64,000 bases of DNA, from the NCBI RefSeq assembly GCF_003951315.1, contig NZ_QLJH01000016.1:1-64000 (forward strand), written 5' to 3'. The stretch is from Sphingomonas sp. S-NIH.Pt15_0812 (lineage in GTDB: Bacteria; Pseudomonadota; Alphaproteobacteria; Sphingomonadales; Sphingomonadaceae). The notes under the pieces were generated by a model. The model did not search any database, had not been told where the DNA came from, and saw only the letters and a program-made list of their open reading frames with translations. Positions 55,696 through 64,000 of the stretch are shown here, piece by piece. The position numbers and the translations under genes are program-made. The first letter of the stretch is position 1. Each line of letters opens with the position of its first letter.

Positions 55696-55715
55696 GCTGC
55701 CGCCTGCGCGGCAGC
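55696..55715. terminator. hairpin after fumarase gene
   Basis: GCTGCCGC (55696-55703) and GCGGCAGC (55708-55715) pair perfectly around CTGC, 20 bp after the stop. No T-run follows. The rest of the 276-bp gap to the next gene shows only a T8 stretch at about 55930, just before the kinase start. Confidence 0.5.
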
Positions 55716-55951
55716 GCGGGAGCGCGGGGCTGCACACCATGAAGGCGTTGGTCTCGTCCGCCCAGGGTTCCTGCGTCCGCAGCAGCCCAAGTCTGGACAA
55801 CCTCCCTTTTTTGGACGTTCGCCGGCGTTTCGCCTGACCGCTGATCCGGCAGGTCGCGCCATTCGCCCCCGACTGGTCGCGAAGGCGCGGTCCGGACGAT
55901 CCCGCTGCCGGATGCGATAAACTGGTATAGTTTTTTTTCGATCGTTCCGCC

Positions 55952-56986
55952 ATGACGCATGCCGTGATTGGCGATAAAAGCTTTGGTGCGATCTCAAGTG
56001 GATGGCGTACCGTTCTGAGCTACGCTGCGGCGTTGCTGCTATGCCTGATCGCGGCCTGGATGCGGGCCGGCCTCAACTGGGCGCTGCCGCCGGGCTATCC
56101 GTTCCTGACCTTCTTCCCTGCGATCATCGTCAGCGCATTCCTGTTCGGACGTGGTCCGGGGACACTGGCCGCGATCATCTGCGGCGTGACGGCCTGGTAT
56201 GCATTCGTGCCGCCGTTCCACACCTTCACCCTAAATGGCCCGACCGCCCTGGCGATGGGCTTTTACGGGGTGGTGGTAACGGTCGACGTGATGCTGATCG
56301 ATTCGATGAAGCGCGCCAACATCCGCTTGGCCGATGAACGCGAACGCTCCGCCCGCATCGCGCGGGAATGTAGCGAACTCGCCGAACGGACCGAGATGCT
56401 GTTCCATGAATTGCAGCACCGGGTATCGAACAATCTGCAGATGGTCGGGGCGATGCTATCGCTGCAACAGTCCAAGGTCGCCGACCCGGCGGCGCGCCAG
56501 GCGCTGGCCGATGCAGGTACGCGCGTGCAGACGATCGGCCGCATCCAGCGAAAGCTCTACGCGACGAGTGGCGAACAGGTGCCGCTCGACTCCTTCCTGA
56601 CCGATCTGACCGCCGGCCTGATCGAGGCAAGCGGCAAGCCGGGCCTTCGCCATGTCATGGCGGTCGAGTCCGAACTGTTCCTCGCGCCACAGGCGGCCAT
56701 TCCGCTCGCGTTGATCATGGCGGAGGCGGTGGCCAATGCGATCGAACATGGCTTTGCCGACCGCCCCGGCGGGCTGATCACGATCACCTTGTGCAGGGCG
56801 GGCGAGCGGTTGCTGCTGACGATCGGCGACGATGGCGTGGGACTGCCGCCGGGTTTCGACCTGGAGCAGGTGACCAGCCTGGGACTGGACGTGTCCCGCA
56901 ATCTGGCCCGGCAACTGGACGGGGAAATGACGCTGGAACGCGCACGACAGGGCACGGTGATGCGCCTGGACCTGCCTCTGCAATAA
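55952..56986 (+). CDS. DUF4118 membrane sensor histidine kinase (HisKA_2)
   Basis: 344 residues. The first 115 are a four-helix DUF4118-type membrane domain (VLSYAAALLLCLIAAWM..., PGTLAAIICGVTAWYAFVPP). MLFHELQHRVSNNLQMVGAMLSLQQ is the phosphoacceptor region, and EAVANAIEHGF, GDDGVGLPPGFD the ATP-binding N and G boxes. Kinases of this build are relatives of light/stress-sensing alphaproteobacterial HisKA_2 kinases and often act through PhyR or a single-domain response regulator. No regulator is adjacent. Confidence 0.87.
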   Translation: MTHAVIGDKSFGAISSGWRTVLSYAAALLLCLIAAWMRAGLNWALPPGYPFLTFFPAIIVSAFLFGRGPGTLAAIICGVTAWYAFVPPFHTFTLNGPTALAMGFYGVVVTVDVMLIDSMKRANIRLADERERSARIARECSELAERTEMLFHELQHRVSNNLQMVGAMLSLQQSKVADPAARQALADAGTRVQTIGRIQRKLYATSGEQVPLDSFLTDLTAGLIEASGKPGLRHVMAVESELFLAPQAAIPLALIMAEAVANAIEHGFADRPGGLITITLCRAGERLLLTIGDDGVGLPPGFDLEQVTSLGLDVSRNLARQLDGEMTLERARQGTVMRLDLPLQ

Positions 56987-57036
56987 GCCGCGGCTTGGGC
57001 TTTCGCGCGTCGATCAATGGCCTAGAAATGAGAAGA

Positions 57037-57070
57037 GGTTGCCGAGGCGTCTCCCGACGACCCGACAACC
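57037..57070 (-). terminator. terminator of the predicted small RNA
   Basis: On the minus strand GGTTG (57070-57066) pairs with CAACC (57041-57037); CGGG/CTCG and CGTC/GACG continue the stem to a GGGA loop with one mismatch. The stem is followed by TCTTCTCATTTCT, a T-rich tail only on this strand. Confidence 0.6.
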
Positions 57071-57184
57071 CCCAAACATGGTCAGCGGCCGGAGAGCTCC
57101 AGCCCGGGAAACCATGTGACCTCCGAACCTGTGGGCGATGCCGTTGCTTGGGGGAGAATACCCCCCGGCGTCACCCGGCGGTGC

Positions 57185-57241
57185 TTAGAGGCCAGTCCCC
57201 CGAACGAACTGAACCGACCCCACTGCTGAACCATGAGACAT
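57185..57241 (-). CDS. 18-codon ORF in the predicted small RNA
   Basis: MSHGSAVGSVQFVRGTGL then TAA. The ATG (57241-57239) lies 7 bases after AGGAGG in a full-length match to the 16S anti-Shine-Dalgarno tail, which is stronger than any other site in the window. An overlapping longer frame (57082-57273, containing FGGLASKHRRVTPGG) is also open but its starts are not placed for this site. Whether the peptide matters or the element only captures ribosomes is unknown. Confidence 0.4.
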   Translation of the reverse strand: MSHGSAVGSVQFVRGTGL

Positions 57242-57393
57242 CGGATCACCTCCTTTCGCTTGTTGAGAGCCAAATGCGATCGTTTCCGATCGCGAGAACA
57301 ATGTGTGCCGGACCGACGTTCGATACAAGCCTTGTTCTCAGTTCCATTTTAGACGATCTTCCCGCCCCCCGGTCGCGATTCCAGGCCAATGAA

Positions 57394-57975
57394 TCAGCCC
57401 CGACAATCCTCGATCACTCGGCCGATCTCCGCATAGGCGGGTATGACCAGCGGCGGCCGTCCAGGCTGGCCGATGGTGAAGCGCCCCCGGCTGAACGCCA
57501 TGGCATCCAGCAACGGGTCGGTCGCGCTCAGCCGCACCTCCAGCGACACGGGCGGCCATTCGTCCGGGCTGTTCCGTGCGGTCGCGGCGATCGTCCGGCT
57601 GGTGCTGGTGGTGCGGACCTCCAGGTTGGCCGTGCCGGTCGCGCCCGGCAGGGTGATCGCGATCTGGCGCGCCCCGCGCTCGCAGGACAGGCGCAGGCGC
57701 GGCAGGTCCTGCGCGGTGCCGAACGTCGCCACCGTGACGCCGCTGGGGCCGGCCGGCGCGTAGCGCCACGTCCCCGGCGTCAGCGGCCAGTCCCGCCAGT
57801 CCGGCCCGAGCGCCGGCTGGACGGGTGGCGGCGGCGCGACCGTGACCGGACGCGGTGCGGCGGGCGGAGCCTGGACGGTCGGGGCGACGCAACCCGCAAC
57901 CGACGAGGCGATCAGGGTGGCCAGAAGGGGCGTGTGCGGGCGGTGCGAGCGCGCGCCGGATTGGTGAACAGGCAT
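57394..57975 (-). CDS. putative lipoprotein, unknown function
   Basis: 193 residues. After a basic N-terminus, LLATLIASSVAGC forms a signal peptide with lipobox VAGC, then a proline-rich linker (APPAAPRPVTVAPPPPVQPA) and a domain starting DWRDWPLTPGTWRYA. This reads as an outer-membrane or periplasmic lipoprotein of a type common in sphingomonads; no function is known to me. GGAGG lies 4-8 bases before the ATG. Confidence 0.72.
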   Translation of the reverse strand: MPVHQSGARSHRPHTPLLATLIASSVAGCVAPTVQAPPAAPRPVTVAPPPPVQPALGPDWRDWPLTPGTWRYAPAGPSGVTVATFGTAQDLPRLRLSCERGARQIAITLPGATGTANLEVRTTSTSRTIAATARNSPDEWPPVSLEVRLSATDPLLDAMAFSRGRFTIGQPGRPPLVIPAYAEIGRVIEDCRG

Positions 57976-58080
57976 CGCCTCCGCGCTTAGGCGGCGGAGA
58001 GGGGCGGCTCAACCCGCTGACGTCAGGGAACCGTCGAGCCGCGCCGCCGGTTCGACCGACGGTTTAACAGGAGTAGTATA

Positions 58081-58455
58081 ATGTCGACCACCGAACAGGC
58101 ACCCACCCAGTTGCTGCTGCAATCCAATGTCGCGCACAGCGTCAAGGTCGAGAGCCGCGACGGCGACGTGGTCGGCTCGGTCTATTCCTTCATGGTGCAC
58201 AAGGGCTCGGGCCGCGTCACCCATGCGGTGCTGTCGCTCGGCGGCTTCCTGGGCATGGGCAAGAGCTTCTATCCGGTGCCCTTCGCACTGCTCCAGTTCG
58301 ATCCGGTCCGCGACCTCTATGTCATCACCGTCGACCGCCGGCTTCTGGAAGGCGGCCCCAGCTGGTCGAACAACGCGCCCGTCTTCGACCAGGCCTATGC
58401 CGATCGCGTCGCCAGCTATTACGGCACTGCCGCGGACAATTTGAACGCAGGTTGA
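58081..58455 (+). CDS. PRC-barrel domain protein
   Basis: 124 residues. SNVAHSVKVESRDGDVVGSVYSFMVHKGSGRVTHAVLSLGGFLG and KSFYPVPFALLQFD define a PRC-barrel, a small beta domain used for protein contacts. GGAG precedes the ATG by 8 bases. A near match to an EcfG promoter (GGAAC-N16-CGGTT) lies at about 58029-58055. It is followed by a DUF3597 gene, and both may be stress proteins. Confidence 0.82.
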   Translation: MSTTEQAPTQLLLQSNVAHSVKVESRDGDVVGSVYSFMVHKGSGRVTHAVLSLGGFLGMGKSFYPVPFALLQFDPVRDLYVITVDRRLLEGGPSWSNNAPVFDQAYADRVASYYGTAADNLNAG

Positions 58456-58528
58456 GGGACTTGAGCCGCTTGGCAGGGAGCCGGAACGGTCACCGGGACG
58501 TTGGGCGGGCTTTCAGGAGTAGGATAGC

Positions 58529-58987
58529 ATGAGCATCTTCGGCAAGATCAAGTCCGCCATCTTCGGCGACCATGGCCCGCTTGGCGGCCAGTTCGGCGGC
58601 AAGAAGGACGCAGCCCCCGCAGCGCCCGCACCCGCGCCGCAGCATCAGCCGGTGCCGCAGGCGGGCGTTCCTGCCCAGGCACCCTCGCAGCAGCCCGCAC
58701 CCGGGCAGGCGCCCGCTGCACAGGCGCCGGTCGATGTCGAGGCGGTGCTGACCGGCGTCGCCCAGCGCAAGGGCAATCCGAACCTCAACTGGCGCAGCTC
58801 GATCGTCGACTTGATGAAGTTGCTCGACCTCGACTCGTCGCTGGACAACCGCAAGGAGCTGGCGACCGAGCTCGGTTATAGCGGTGCGAAGGACGGCTCC
58901 GCCGAGATGAACATCTGGCTGCACAAGGCGGTGATGCGCGAGCTGGAGAAGAATGGCGGCACGGTGCCCGCCGGGCTGAAGGATTGA
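58529..58987 (+). CDS. DUF3597 domain protein
   Basis: 152 residues: MSIFGKIKSAIFG, an Ala/Pro/Gln-rich linker (residues 30-68), then VDVEAVLTGVAQRKGNPNLNWRSSIVDLMKLLDLDSSLDNRKELA, the DUF3597 core. The domain looks like a small helical bundle possibly related to peptidoglycan-binding-like folds; its role is unknown. GGAG precedes the ATG. Convergent with uvrB over a 13-bp-stem hairpin. Confidence 0.82.
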   Translation: MSIFGKIKSAIFGDHGPLGGQFGGKKDAAPAAPAPAPQHQPVPQAGVPAQAPSQQPAPGQAPAAQAPVDVEAVLTGVAQRKGNPNLNWRSSIVDLMKLLDLDSSLDNRKELATELGYSGAKDGSAEMNIWLHKAVMRELEKNGGTVPAGLKD

Positions 58988-58994
58988 TCGTCCG

Positions 58995-59024
58995 GGCGGC
59001 GCGCTTGACGACAAGCGCGCCGCC
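58995..59024. terminator. bidirectional hairpin between DUF3597 gene and uvrB
   Basis: GGCGGCGCGCTTG (58995-59007) pairs perfectly with CAAGCGCGCCGCC (59012-59024) around ACGA. It fills the gap between convergent genes; no T-run on either side. Confidence 0.65.
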
Positions 59025-59030
59025 ACCTCC

Positions 59031-61226
59031 TCAACCGCGCGCCTTGCGGCCGGACGCGAACTTCTGCGACTTGCCGAACCGGGTCTTGCGCGTGCCCGGC
59101 TTGCCTTCGTTGCTGCGCCCCATGATCGGGGCCTTCTGCTCGTGGACGGGCAGGCCGAGTTCTTCCCCCTCCAACTGGCGGATCTCGTCGCGCAGCCGCC
59201 CGGCCTCTTCGAACTCGAGGTCCGCGGCCGCCTTGCGCATCTTCTTTTCGAGTTCCTCGATATAGGCGCGCAGATTGTGGCCGACCATGTGCGGCCGTTC
59301 CTCGTCGATCGGGACCGTGACCTGATCGCCCTGCGAGACATGTGCGATGATGTCGCCGATATTGCGGCGGATCGTGGTCGGCGTGATGCCGTGTTCCTCG
59401 TTATACGCCTTCTGCTTCTCGCGCCGCCGCCCGGTCTCGTTCATCGCCCGCTCCATCGAGCCGGTGATGCGGTCGGCATATAGGATCACCCGGCCGTCGA
59501 CATTGCGTGCCGCGCGGCCGATGGTCTGGATCAGCGACGTCTCCGAGCGCAGGAAGCCTTCCTTGTCGGCGTCCAGGATGGCGACCAGCCCGCATTCCGG
59601 AATGTCGAGCCCCTCGCGCAGCAGGTTGATGCCGATCAGCACGTCGTAGACGCCCAGCCGCAGGTCACGGATCAGCTCGATGCGCTCCAGCGTCTCGACA
59701 TCGGAATGCATGTAGCGGACCTTGATCCCCGCCTCGTGCATGTACTCGGTCAGGTCCTCCGCCATCCGCTTGGTCAGCGTGGTGACTAGCGTACGATAGC
59801 CGAGCTCGGCGGTCTTCTTGCACTCCTGGATCAGGTCCTGCACCTGTTCCTCGACCGGCTTGATCTCGATCGGCGGGTCGATCAGCCCGGTCGGACGGAT
59901 GACCTGTTCGGCGAAGACGCCGCCGGCCTGCTCCATCTCCCAGCTGCCCGGCGTCGCCGAGACGCAGACCGTCTGCGGGCGCATCGCGTCCCATTCGTTG
60001 AAGCGCAGGGGCCGATTGTCGATCGCCGAGGGCAGGCGGAAACCATATTCGGCCAGCGTGATCTTGCGCCGATGGTCGCCGCGCGACATGCCGTTGATCT
60101 GGCCGATCGTCTGGTGGCTCTCGTCGACGAAGAGCAGCGCATTCTCCGGCAGATATTCGAACAGGGTCGGCGGCGGCTCGCCGGGCAGGCGGCCGGTCAA
60201 GAAGCGGCTGTAATTCTCGATGCCGTTGCAGCTGCCCGTCGCGGCGATCATCTCCAGGTCGAAATTGGTGCGCTGCTCCAACCGCTGATGCTCGATCAGC
60301 TTCCCCTCCGCTTCCAGCTCCTTCAACCGTTCGGTCAGTTCGTGGCGGATCGCCTGCGTCGCCTGCTTCATCGTCGGGCCGGGCGTGACATAGTGCGAAT
60401 TGGCGTAGATGCGCACCGAGTTGAGGCTGGCGACCTTCTGACCGGTCAGCGGATCAAACTCGACGATCTCCTCGATATCGTCGCCGAAGAAGGAGATGCG
60501 CCAGGCGCTGTCCTCATAATGCGACGGGAAGATTTCCAGATTGTCGCCACGCACGCGGAAATTGCCACGCTGGAAGGCGGCGTCGTTGCGCTTGTACTGG
60601 AGCGCGACCAGCTTGCGCACCACCTCGCGCTGGTCGACGGTCTGGCCTTTTTTCAGGTCGAAGATCATCGCCGAATAGGTCTCGACCGAACCGATGCCGT
60701 AGAGGCACGACACCGAGGCGACGATGATCACGTCGTCGCGTTCGAGCAGGGACCGGGTGGCCGAATGGCGCATCCGGTCGATCGACTCGTTGATCGACGA
60801 TTCCTTCTCGATATAGGTGTCCGAACGCGGCACATAGGCTTCAGGCTGGTAATAGTCGTAATAGCTGACGAAATATTCGACCGCATTGTTCGGGAAGAAC
60901 GACTTGAACTCGCCGTACAACTGCGCGGCGAGGATCTTGTTGGGCGCGAGGATCAGCGCCGGCCGCTGCATCGCCTCGATCACCTTGGCCATGGTGAAGG
61001 TCTTGCCCGAGCCGGTGACGCCGAGCAGCACCTGGTCCTTCTCGCCGGCGCGCGCGGTCTGCACCAGTTCGGCGATCGCGGTCGGCTGGTCGCCCGAGGG
61101 CGTATATTCGCTGACCAGCTCGAAGCGCCTGCCACCCTCCACCTTCTCCGGCCGCTGGGGGCGGTGGGGGACGAATTCTTCGCCGGTCTCGGGTTCGGCG
61201 AGGCTGGTGCGGATCTGAATGGCCAT
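59031..61226 (-). CDS. uvrB: excinuclease ABC subunit B
   Basis: 731 residues from ATG at 61224-61226; the open frame upstream overlaps the acetyltransferase gene and is not used. Walker A GVTGSGKT, the beta-hairpin [18 protein letters not shown], helicase motifs FVDESHQT and [34 protein letters not shown], and a C-terminal UVR motif ([26 protein letters not shown]) are complete. It verifies DNA damage in nucleotide excision repair with UvrA and UvrC. The basic tail after residue 690 ([16 protein letters not shown]) is usual in alphaproteobacteria. I see no clear GTTC-N7-GTTC LexA box. Confidence 0.97.
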   Translation of the reverse strand: MAIQIRTSLAEPETGEEFVPHRPQRPEKVEGGRRFELVSEYTPSGDQPTAIAELVQTARAGEKDQVLLGVTGSGKTFTMAKVIEAMQRPALILAPNKILAAQLYGEFKSFFPNNAVEYFVSYYDYYQPEAYVPRSDTYIEKESSINESIDRMRHSATRSLLERDDVIIVASVSCLYGIGSVETYSAMIFDLKKGQTVDQREVVRKLVALQYKRNDAAFQRGNFRVRGDNLEIFPSHYEDSAWRISFFGDDIEEIVEFDPLTGQKVASLNSVRIYANSHYVTPGPTMKQATQAIRHELTERLKELEAEGKLIEHQRLEQRTNFDLEMIAATGSCNGIENYSRFLTGRLPGEPPPTLFEYLPENALLFVDESHQTIGQINGMSRGDHRRKITLAEYGFRLPSAIDNRPLRFNEWDAMRPQTVCVSATPGSWEMEQAGGVFAEQVIRPTGLIDPPIEIKPVEEQVQDLIQECKKTAELGYRTLVTTLTKRMAEDLTEYMHEAGIKVRYMHSDVETLERIELIRDLRLGVYDVLIGINLLREGLDIPECGLVAILDADKEGFLRSETSLIQTIGRAARNVDGRVILYADRITGSMERAMNETGRRREKQKAYNEEHGITPTTIRRNIGDIIAHVSQGDQVTVPIDEERPHMVGHNLRAYIEELEKKMRKAAADLEFEEAGRLRDEIRQLEGEELGLPVHEQKAPIMGRSNEGKPGTRKTRFGKSQKFASGRKARG

Positions 61227-61303
61227 CGCCGCCGGATATGGGGGCGATGGCCGCTGGGGGGAAGGGACCGGTCCCGCTTTGTTCGAACGATCCGATGCGT
61301 CGT

Positions 61304-62125
61304 TCAGTCCAGGGCGAACAGGGTCTCGATATCCTCGGCGGGCAGGTCGATGCCGAACATCAGGCTGAGCCGCATCCGGTAGACGCGCTGGTCGGTGATC
61401 GTCGCCTCCGTCTCCTTGTCGGCGGCGCGGCGGCGATAATGACGGTCGGTCAAGGAAGCGAAGCCATGCGGCAGCACGAGGCTGACGATCCGGTGCGTGG
61501 TGAAGCGGATGTTCGGCGCGGTCGAGGTCCAGTGGTTGCTGAGCGCCAGGTCGGCCGGCGCGACCGCCGCCAGGGTGAAGCTGTATTGCGGCTGATAGCC
61601 GGGGCCGGTGCCGCGCCCGTCGGTGGTGGCGCTCGGTCCGTCGCGCAGCAGCAGCCAGCTGCCGTCCGGCTCCTGCCGTAGGTGGAAATTCGCGCCGTCG
61701 GGCGCCTCTGCCGTCGCACCGTCGCGCAGCGGCATGGGCGGGGCATAGCTGCCGCCGAACCCGGCATCGGCGATCCAGTCCGCGCCGTCGATCGTCACCA
61801 GGCTGAGGGTGTGGGTGAGGGGCGGTGTCTCGATCGCGCCGAGCCAGACGCGGGCGAGCAGGGGGCGATGATCGAAACCCAGCGCGCTCAGCGCATCGCC
61901 GAACAGCCGGTTCTGCTCGAAGCAATAGCCGCCGCGCCGTGCCGTCACCAGCTTGGCGAACACCGACGCGCTGTCGATGGCGATGCCGCGACCCAGGATC
62001 ACGTCGAGATTCTCGAACGGGATGGCGAGGCGATGGGCATGCTGCAACCGGGCAAGGCCGGCGGCGTCGAGCGTGGGGCGGGCCGGCAGGTCGATGCGGG
62101 CGAGATAGGCGGTCAGATCGAACAT
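61304..62125 (-). CDS. nat: arylamine N-acetyltransferase
   Basis: 273 residues with the full catalytic triad of the family: C68 in [11 protein letters not shown]105 in [10 protein letters not shown] and D120 in [25 protein letters not shown] near the N-terminus is also typical. It moves an acetyl group from acetyl-CoA to arylamines or hydrazines, in the cytosol. It starts divergently from the M20 amidohydrolase gene. Confidence 0.92.
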   Translation of the reverse strand: MFDLTAYLARIDLPARPTLDAAGLARLQHAHRLAIPFENLDVILGRGIAIDSASVFAKLVTARRGGYCFEQNRLFGDALSALGFDHRPLLARVWLGAIETPPLTHTLSLVTIDGADWIADAGFGGSYAPPMPLRDGATAEAPDGANFHLRQEPDGSWLLLRDGPSATTDGRGTGPGYQPQYSFTLAAVAPADLALSNHWTSTAPNIRFTTHRIVSLVLPHGFASLTDRHYRRRAADKETEATITDQRVYRMRLSLMFGIDLPAEDIETLFALD

Positions 62126-62238
62126 GCGCCGGCTATAGCGAGGCTTGGGCGCGAGCAGAACCGCTTCATCATTGTCCGGAATGGGGCTGGTGGTACGCGG
62201 TACGTGCGATAGGATGCTGGGAAAAAGGGGACTTCGCC

Positions 62239-63579
62239 ATGCGCCTGCTCACGCCATTCTTAATCTCTGCCATGCTCGCAGTGCCGGTGTCGCCCGCCCT
62301 GGCGCAGACGCCCGACTGGGCCGCGGCGGTGAAGGCCGATTACGACCGTGATCTGGGCCAGATGTGGGACTGGTTCCACCGCAACCCCGAACTGTCGTTC
62401 CGCGAGGAGAAGACGGCGGCGCGGATGGCGACCGCGTTGCGCGCGGTGCCCGGCATGACGGTGACCGAGAAGGTCGGGCGGACCGGCGTGGTCGGCGTGC
62501 TGCGCAACGGCGAGGGCCCGGTGGTGCTGGTCCGCGCCGATATGGACGGTCTGCCGGTGGAGGAGAAGTCCGGCCTGCCCAATGCCTCCAAGGCGCGGCA
62601 GGTCGGGCTGGACGGCGTCGAATCGCCGGTCATGCATGCCTGCGGCCACGACACGCACATCACCGCGATGGTCGCGACCGCGCGCCGGCTGGCGGCGCTG
62701 AAGGCGCGGTGGAAGGGGACGGTGGTCTTCGTCGTCCAGCCCGCCGAGGAACGCGTCGGCGGCGCGGAGGCGCTGCTGAAGGACGGGCTCTACACTCGCT
62801 TCCCCAAGCCGCAATATGCGCTGGCCTTCCATGTCGATGCCGAGCGGGCGGCCGGGACCGTCTCCGCATCGGAGGGGATTCAATATTCCTCGTCCGATTC
62901 GGTCGACATCACCGTGCCCGGCATCGGCGCGCACGGGGCCAGCCCGCATATGGGCAAGGACCCGGTCTATATGGCGTCGCAGATCGTGATCGGCCTGCAA
63001 GGCATCATCAGTCGGGATCGCCAGCCGCTCGATCCCGGCGTCATCACCGTCGGCTCCTTCCATGCCGGGGCGAAGCACAACATCATCTCCGACCAGGCGG
63101 TGCTGCAGGTCACGGTGCGCGCCAATAACGAGGGCGAGCGCACGGCGCTGCTCGACGGCATCCGCCGCGTCGCGCGTGGCGTCGGCGTGATGAACGGCAT
63201 GGCGGCGGACAAGATGCCCGTTGTCACGGTCAGCGAGGGGACGCCGACCACGATCAACGATGCACCGCTGGCACGCCGGCTGAACGCGGTGATCGCGCGC
63301 ACCCTGGGGGCGGACCATGTCGCCCCGTTCGCGCAAAAGGGCATGGGGGCGGAGGATTTCGCCTTCTACGTGCAGCCCGAAACCGGCGTGAAGGGCTATT
63401 ATTTCTCGGTCGGCGGCACGCCCCGGGCGGCGATCGACGCGGCCCGCGCGGGCGGCCCGCCCATCGCCTCGCACCATTCCCCCTTGTTCAAGATCGCGCC
63501 CGAACCGGCGATCGTCACGGGCGCGGTGGCGATGACCGCGGCGGTGCTCGACCTGCTCGGGCCGACAAGCGCGGGTTGA
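62239..63579 (+). CDS. secreted M20 family amidohydrolase
   Basis: 446 residues from ATG 62239, with a signal peptide (LLTPFLISAMLAVPVSPALA then AQ). Metal ligands of M20D amidohydrolases are visible: MHACGHDTH, VVQPAEERVGG, AFHVDAERAAG and the C-terminal SHHSPLFKIAPE. HGASPHMGKDPV belongs to the dimerisation lid. Related enzymes deacylate N-acyl amino acids or indole-acetyl conjugates; here export to the periplasm suggests peptide or acyl-amino-acid scavenging. Confidence 0.9.
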   Translation: MRLLTPFLISAMLAVPVSPALAQTPDWAAAVKADYDRDLGQMWDWFHRNPELSFREEKTAARMATALRAVPGMTVTEKVGRTGVVGVLRNGEGPVVLVRADMDGLPVEEKSGLPNASKARQVGLDGVESPVMHACGHDTHITAMVATARRLAALKARWKGTVVFVVQPAEERVGGAEALLKDGLYTRFPKPQYALAFHVDAERAAGTVSASEGIQYSSSDSVDITVPGIGAHGASPHMGKDPVYMASQIVIGLQGIISRDRQPLDPGVITVGSFHAGAKHNIISDQAVLQVTVRANNEGERTALLDGIRRVARGVGVMNGMAADKMPVVTVSEGTPTTINDAPLARRLNAVIARTLGADHVAPFAQKGMGAEDFAFYVQPETGVKGYYFSVGGTPRAAIDAARAGGPPIASHHSPLFKIAPEPAIVTGAVAMTAAVLDLLGPTSAG

Positions 63580-63670
63580 GGCAGGCCAACAAGCGGTTCG
63601 GTTGAGCCGGGCGGCAGGTTGCGGTAACGGGGCGCGACGCGGTTGACGTGCCCCGTGCATGGCAATAGCC

Positions 63671-63683
63671 GCGAACCGTTCGC
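63671..63683. promoter_or_regulatory. 13-bp palindrome upstream of ferredoxin-NADP reductase gene
   Basis: GCGAACCGTTCGC is symmetric around its central base and lies 19 bp before the start codon. Position suits an operator. The binding protein is unknown. Confidence 0.35.
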
Positions 63684-63701
63684 AATTACTAAGGTCCCGC
63701 C

Positions 63702-64000
63702 ATGGAAACCGCCGTTCGCGCGCCCGCGACGATTCCCGATCATGCCGCTTTTCAGACGGTTGCCGTCCGCTGGGTGAAGCATTGGAACGAGCATCTCTTT
63801 TCCTTCGCGGTCGACCGGCCGGACTCGTTCCGCTTCCGCTCGGGCGAGTTCGTGATGATCGGCCTGCCCGGCGACGCCGGCAAGCCGCTGATGCGCGCCT
63901 ATTCGGTCGCCAGCCCGGCCTGGTCGGAGGAACTGGAGTTCCTGTCGATCAAGGTCGAGGACGGCCCGCTGACCTCGCGCCTCCAGCGGATCGACGTGGG
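63702..64000 (+). CDS. fpr: ferredoxin--NADP reductase, N-terminal part (runs off window)
   Basis: The first 99 codons are present. VRWVKHWNEHLFSFAVDRPDSFRFRSGEFVMIGL and the FAD-binding RAYSVASP (RxYS motif), then EFLSIKVEDGPLTSRLQ, match bacterial Fpr-type ferredoxin/flavodoxin-NADP reductases. AAGG precedes the ATG by 8 bases. The NADP-binding half lies to the right of the window. Confidence 0.88.
   Translation, partial: METAVRAPATIPDHAAFQTVAVRWVKHWNEHLFSFAVDRPDSFRFRSGEFVMIGLPGDAGKPLMRAYSVASPAWSEELEFLSIKVEDGPLTSRLQRIDV

Larger units (their letters stand above)
57025..57300 (-). ncRNA. predicted structured leftward transcript with extended Shine-Dalgarno
   Basis: Read leftward, the segment shows a perfect hairpin GCGATCG-GAAA-CGATCGC (57293-57276, GNRA loop), then AAAGGAGGTGATCC (57256-57243), a 14-base exact complement of the 16S rRNA 3' tail, then ATG 1 base later (AGGAGG to ATG spacing 7), an 18-codon ORF, several GC-rich stems including GGGGGGTATTCTCCCCC (57166-57150 region) and a terminator hairpin at 57070-57037 with a T-rich tail. 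No protein gene follows before the convergent kinase gene, so it appears to be a standalone RNA of about 270 nt. I do not recognise the family. The 5' end is a guess. Confidence 0.5.

Noticed and set aside
57082..57273. 63-residue leftward frame over the predicted RNA
   Set aside because: Its starts are not placed for the strong Shine-Dalgarno and its sequence follows RNA stems; kept only as an alternative in the RNA entry.

Overview
The window is high-GC, gene-dense alphaproteobacterial DNA and reads most naturally as a Sphingomonas-type chromosome (Sphingomonadaceae). Reasons seen in the sequence: an rrf2-sufBCDSTA operon in the alphaproteobacterial order, HisKA_2/HWE-type histidine kinases, a csbD gene behind an EcfG-type promoter, DUF2171, PRC-barrel and DUF3597 small proteins, pentonate/galactonate catabolic enzymes, and frequent 4-bp ATGA/GTGA gene overlaps. 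The genus is an inference; no rRNA or tRNA gene is visible.

Layout. 1-703: the tail of an IS630-type transposase next to a small broken secreted-protein gene and an AT-rich gap. 704-3006: a two-subunit acyl-CoA dehydrogenase pair (PimD/PimC-like). 3095-14405: a divergent carbohydrate island. Leftward run six genes (three NAD-dependent sugar epimerases/dehydratases and four glycosyltransferases in all: seven ORFs, six of them linked by five consecutive 4-bp overlaps). Rightward run a histidine phosphatase, an apparently circularly permuted GH-A glycosidase, a zinc-type dehydrogenase and a Gfo/Idh/MocA oxidoreductase. 14465-16888: a ferredoxin-reductase-like flavoprotein and an Old Yellow Enzyme. 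16961-19867: a general-stress csbD gene, a GAF histidine kinase and a CPA2 antiporter. 20003-22300: a Phd/VapC-type toxin-antitoxin pair with a palindromic operator, followed 4 bp later by a tryptophan-halogenase-like flavoenzyme. 22305-29949: acyl-CoA synthetase, gamma-glutamyltransferase, PyrD and an M16 protease. 29954-35896: the SUF iron-sulfur operon. 36265-44335: sugar-acid catabolism (2,5-dioxovalerate dehydrogenase, IlvD/Edd dehydratase, SMP-30 lactonase, DgoK, DgoA), with a diguanylate cyclase gene inserted. 44796-50852: nrdB and nrdA, split by a 3-kb envelope-modification segment (glycosyltransferase, acyltransferase) and DUF2171. 51396-58987: a PAS-GGDEF-EAL-PilZ protein, class I fumarase, a second HisKA_2 kinase, a predicted ~270-nt RNA, a lipoprotein, a PRC-barrel and a DUF3597 protein. 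59031-64000: uvrB, arylamine N-acetyltransferase, an M20 amidohydrolase and the start of a ferredoxin-NADP reductase.

The two items most worth following up are (i) a predicted standalone leftward transcript at about 57025-57300 that carries a 14-nt complement of the 16S rRNA 3' tail placed exactly for an 18-codon ORF, a GNRA hairpin upstream and a terminator downstream; and (ii) the carbohydrate island with its permuted glycosidase, which has no transporter or polymerase gene and so may make a non-polymeric glycoconjugate that I cannot name.
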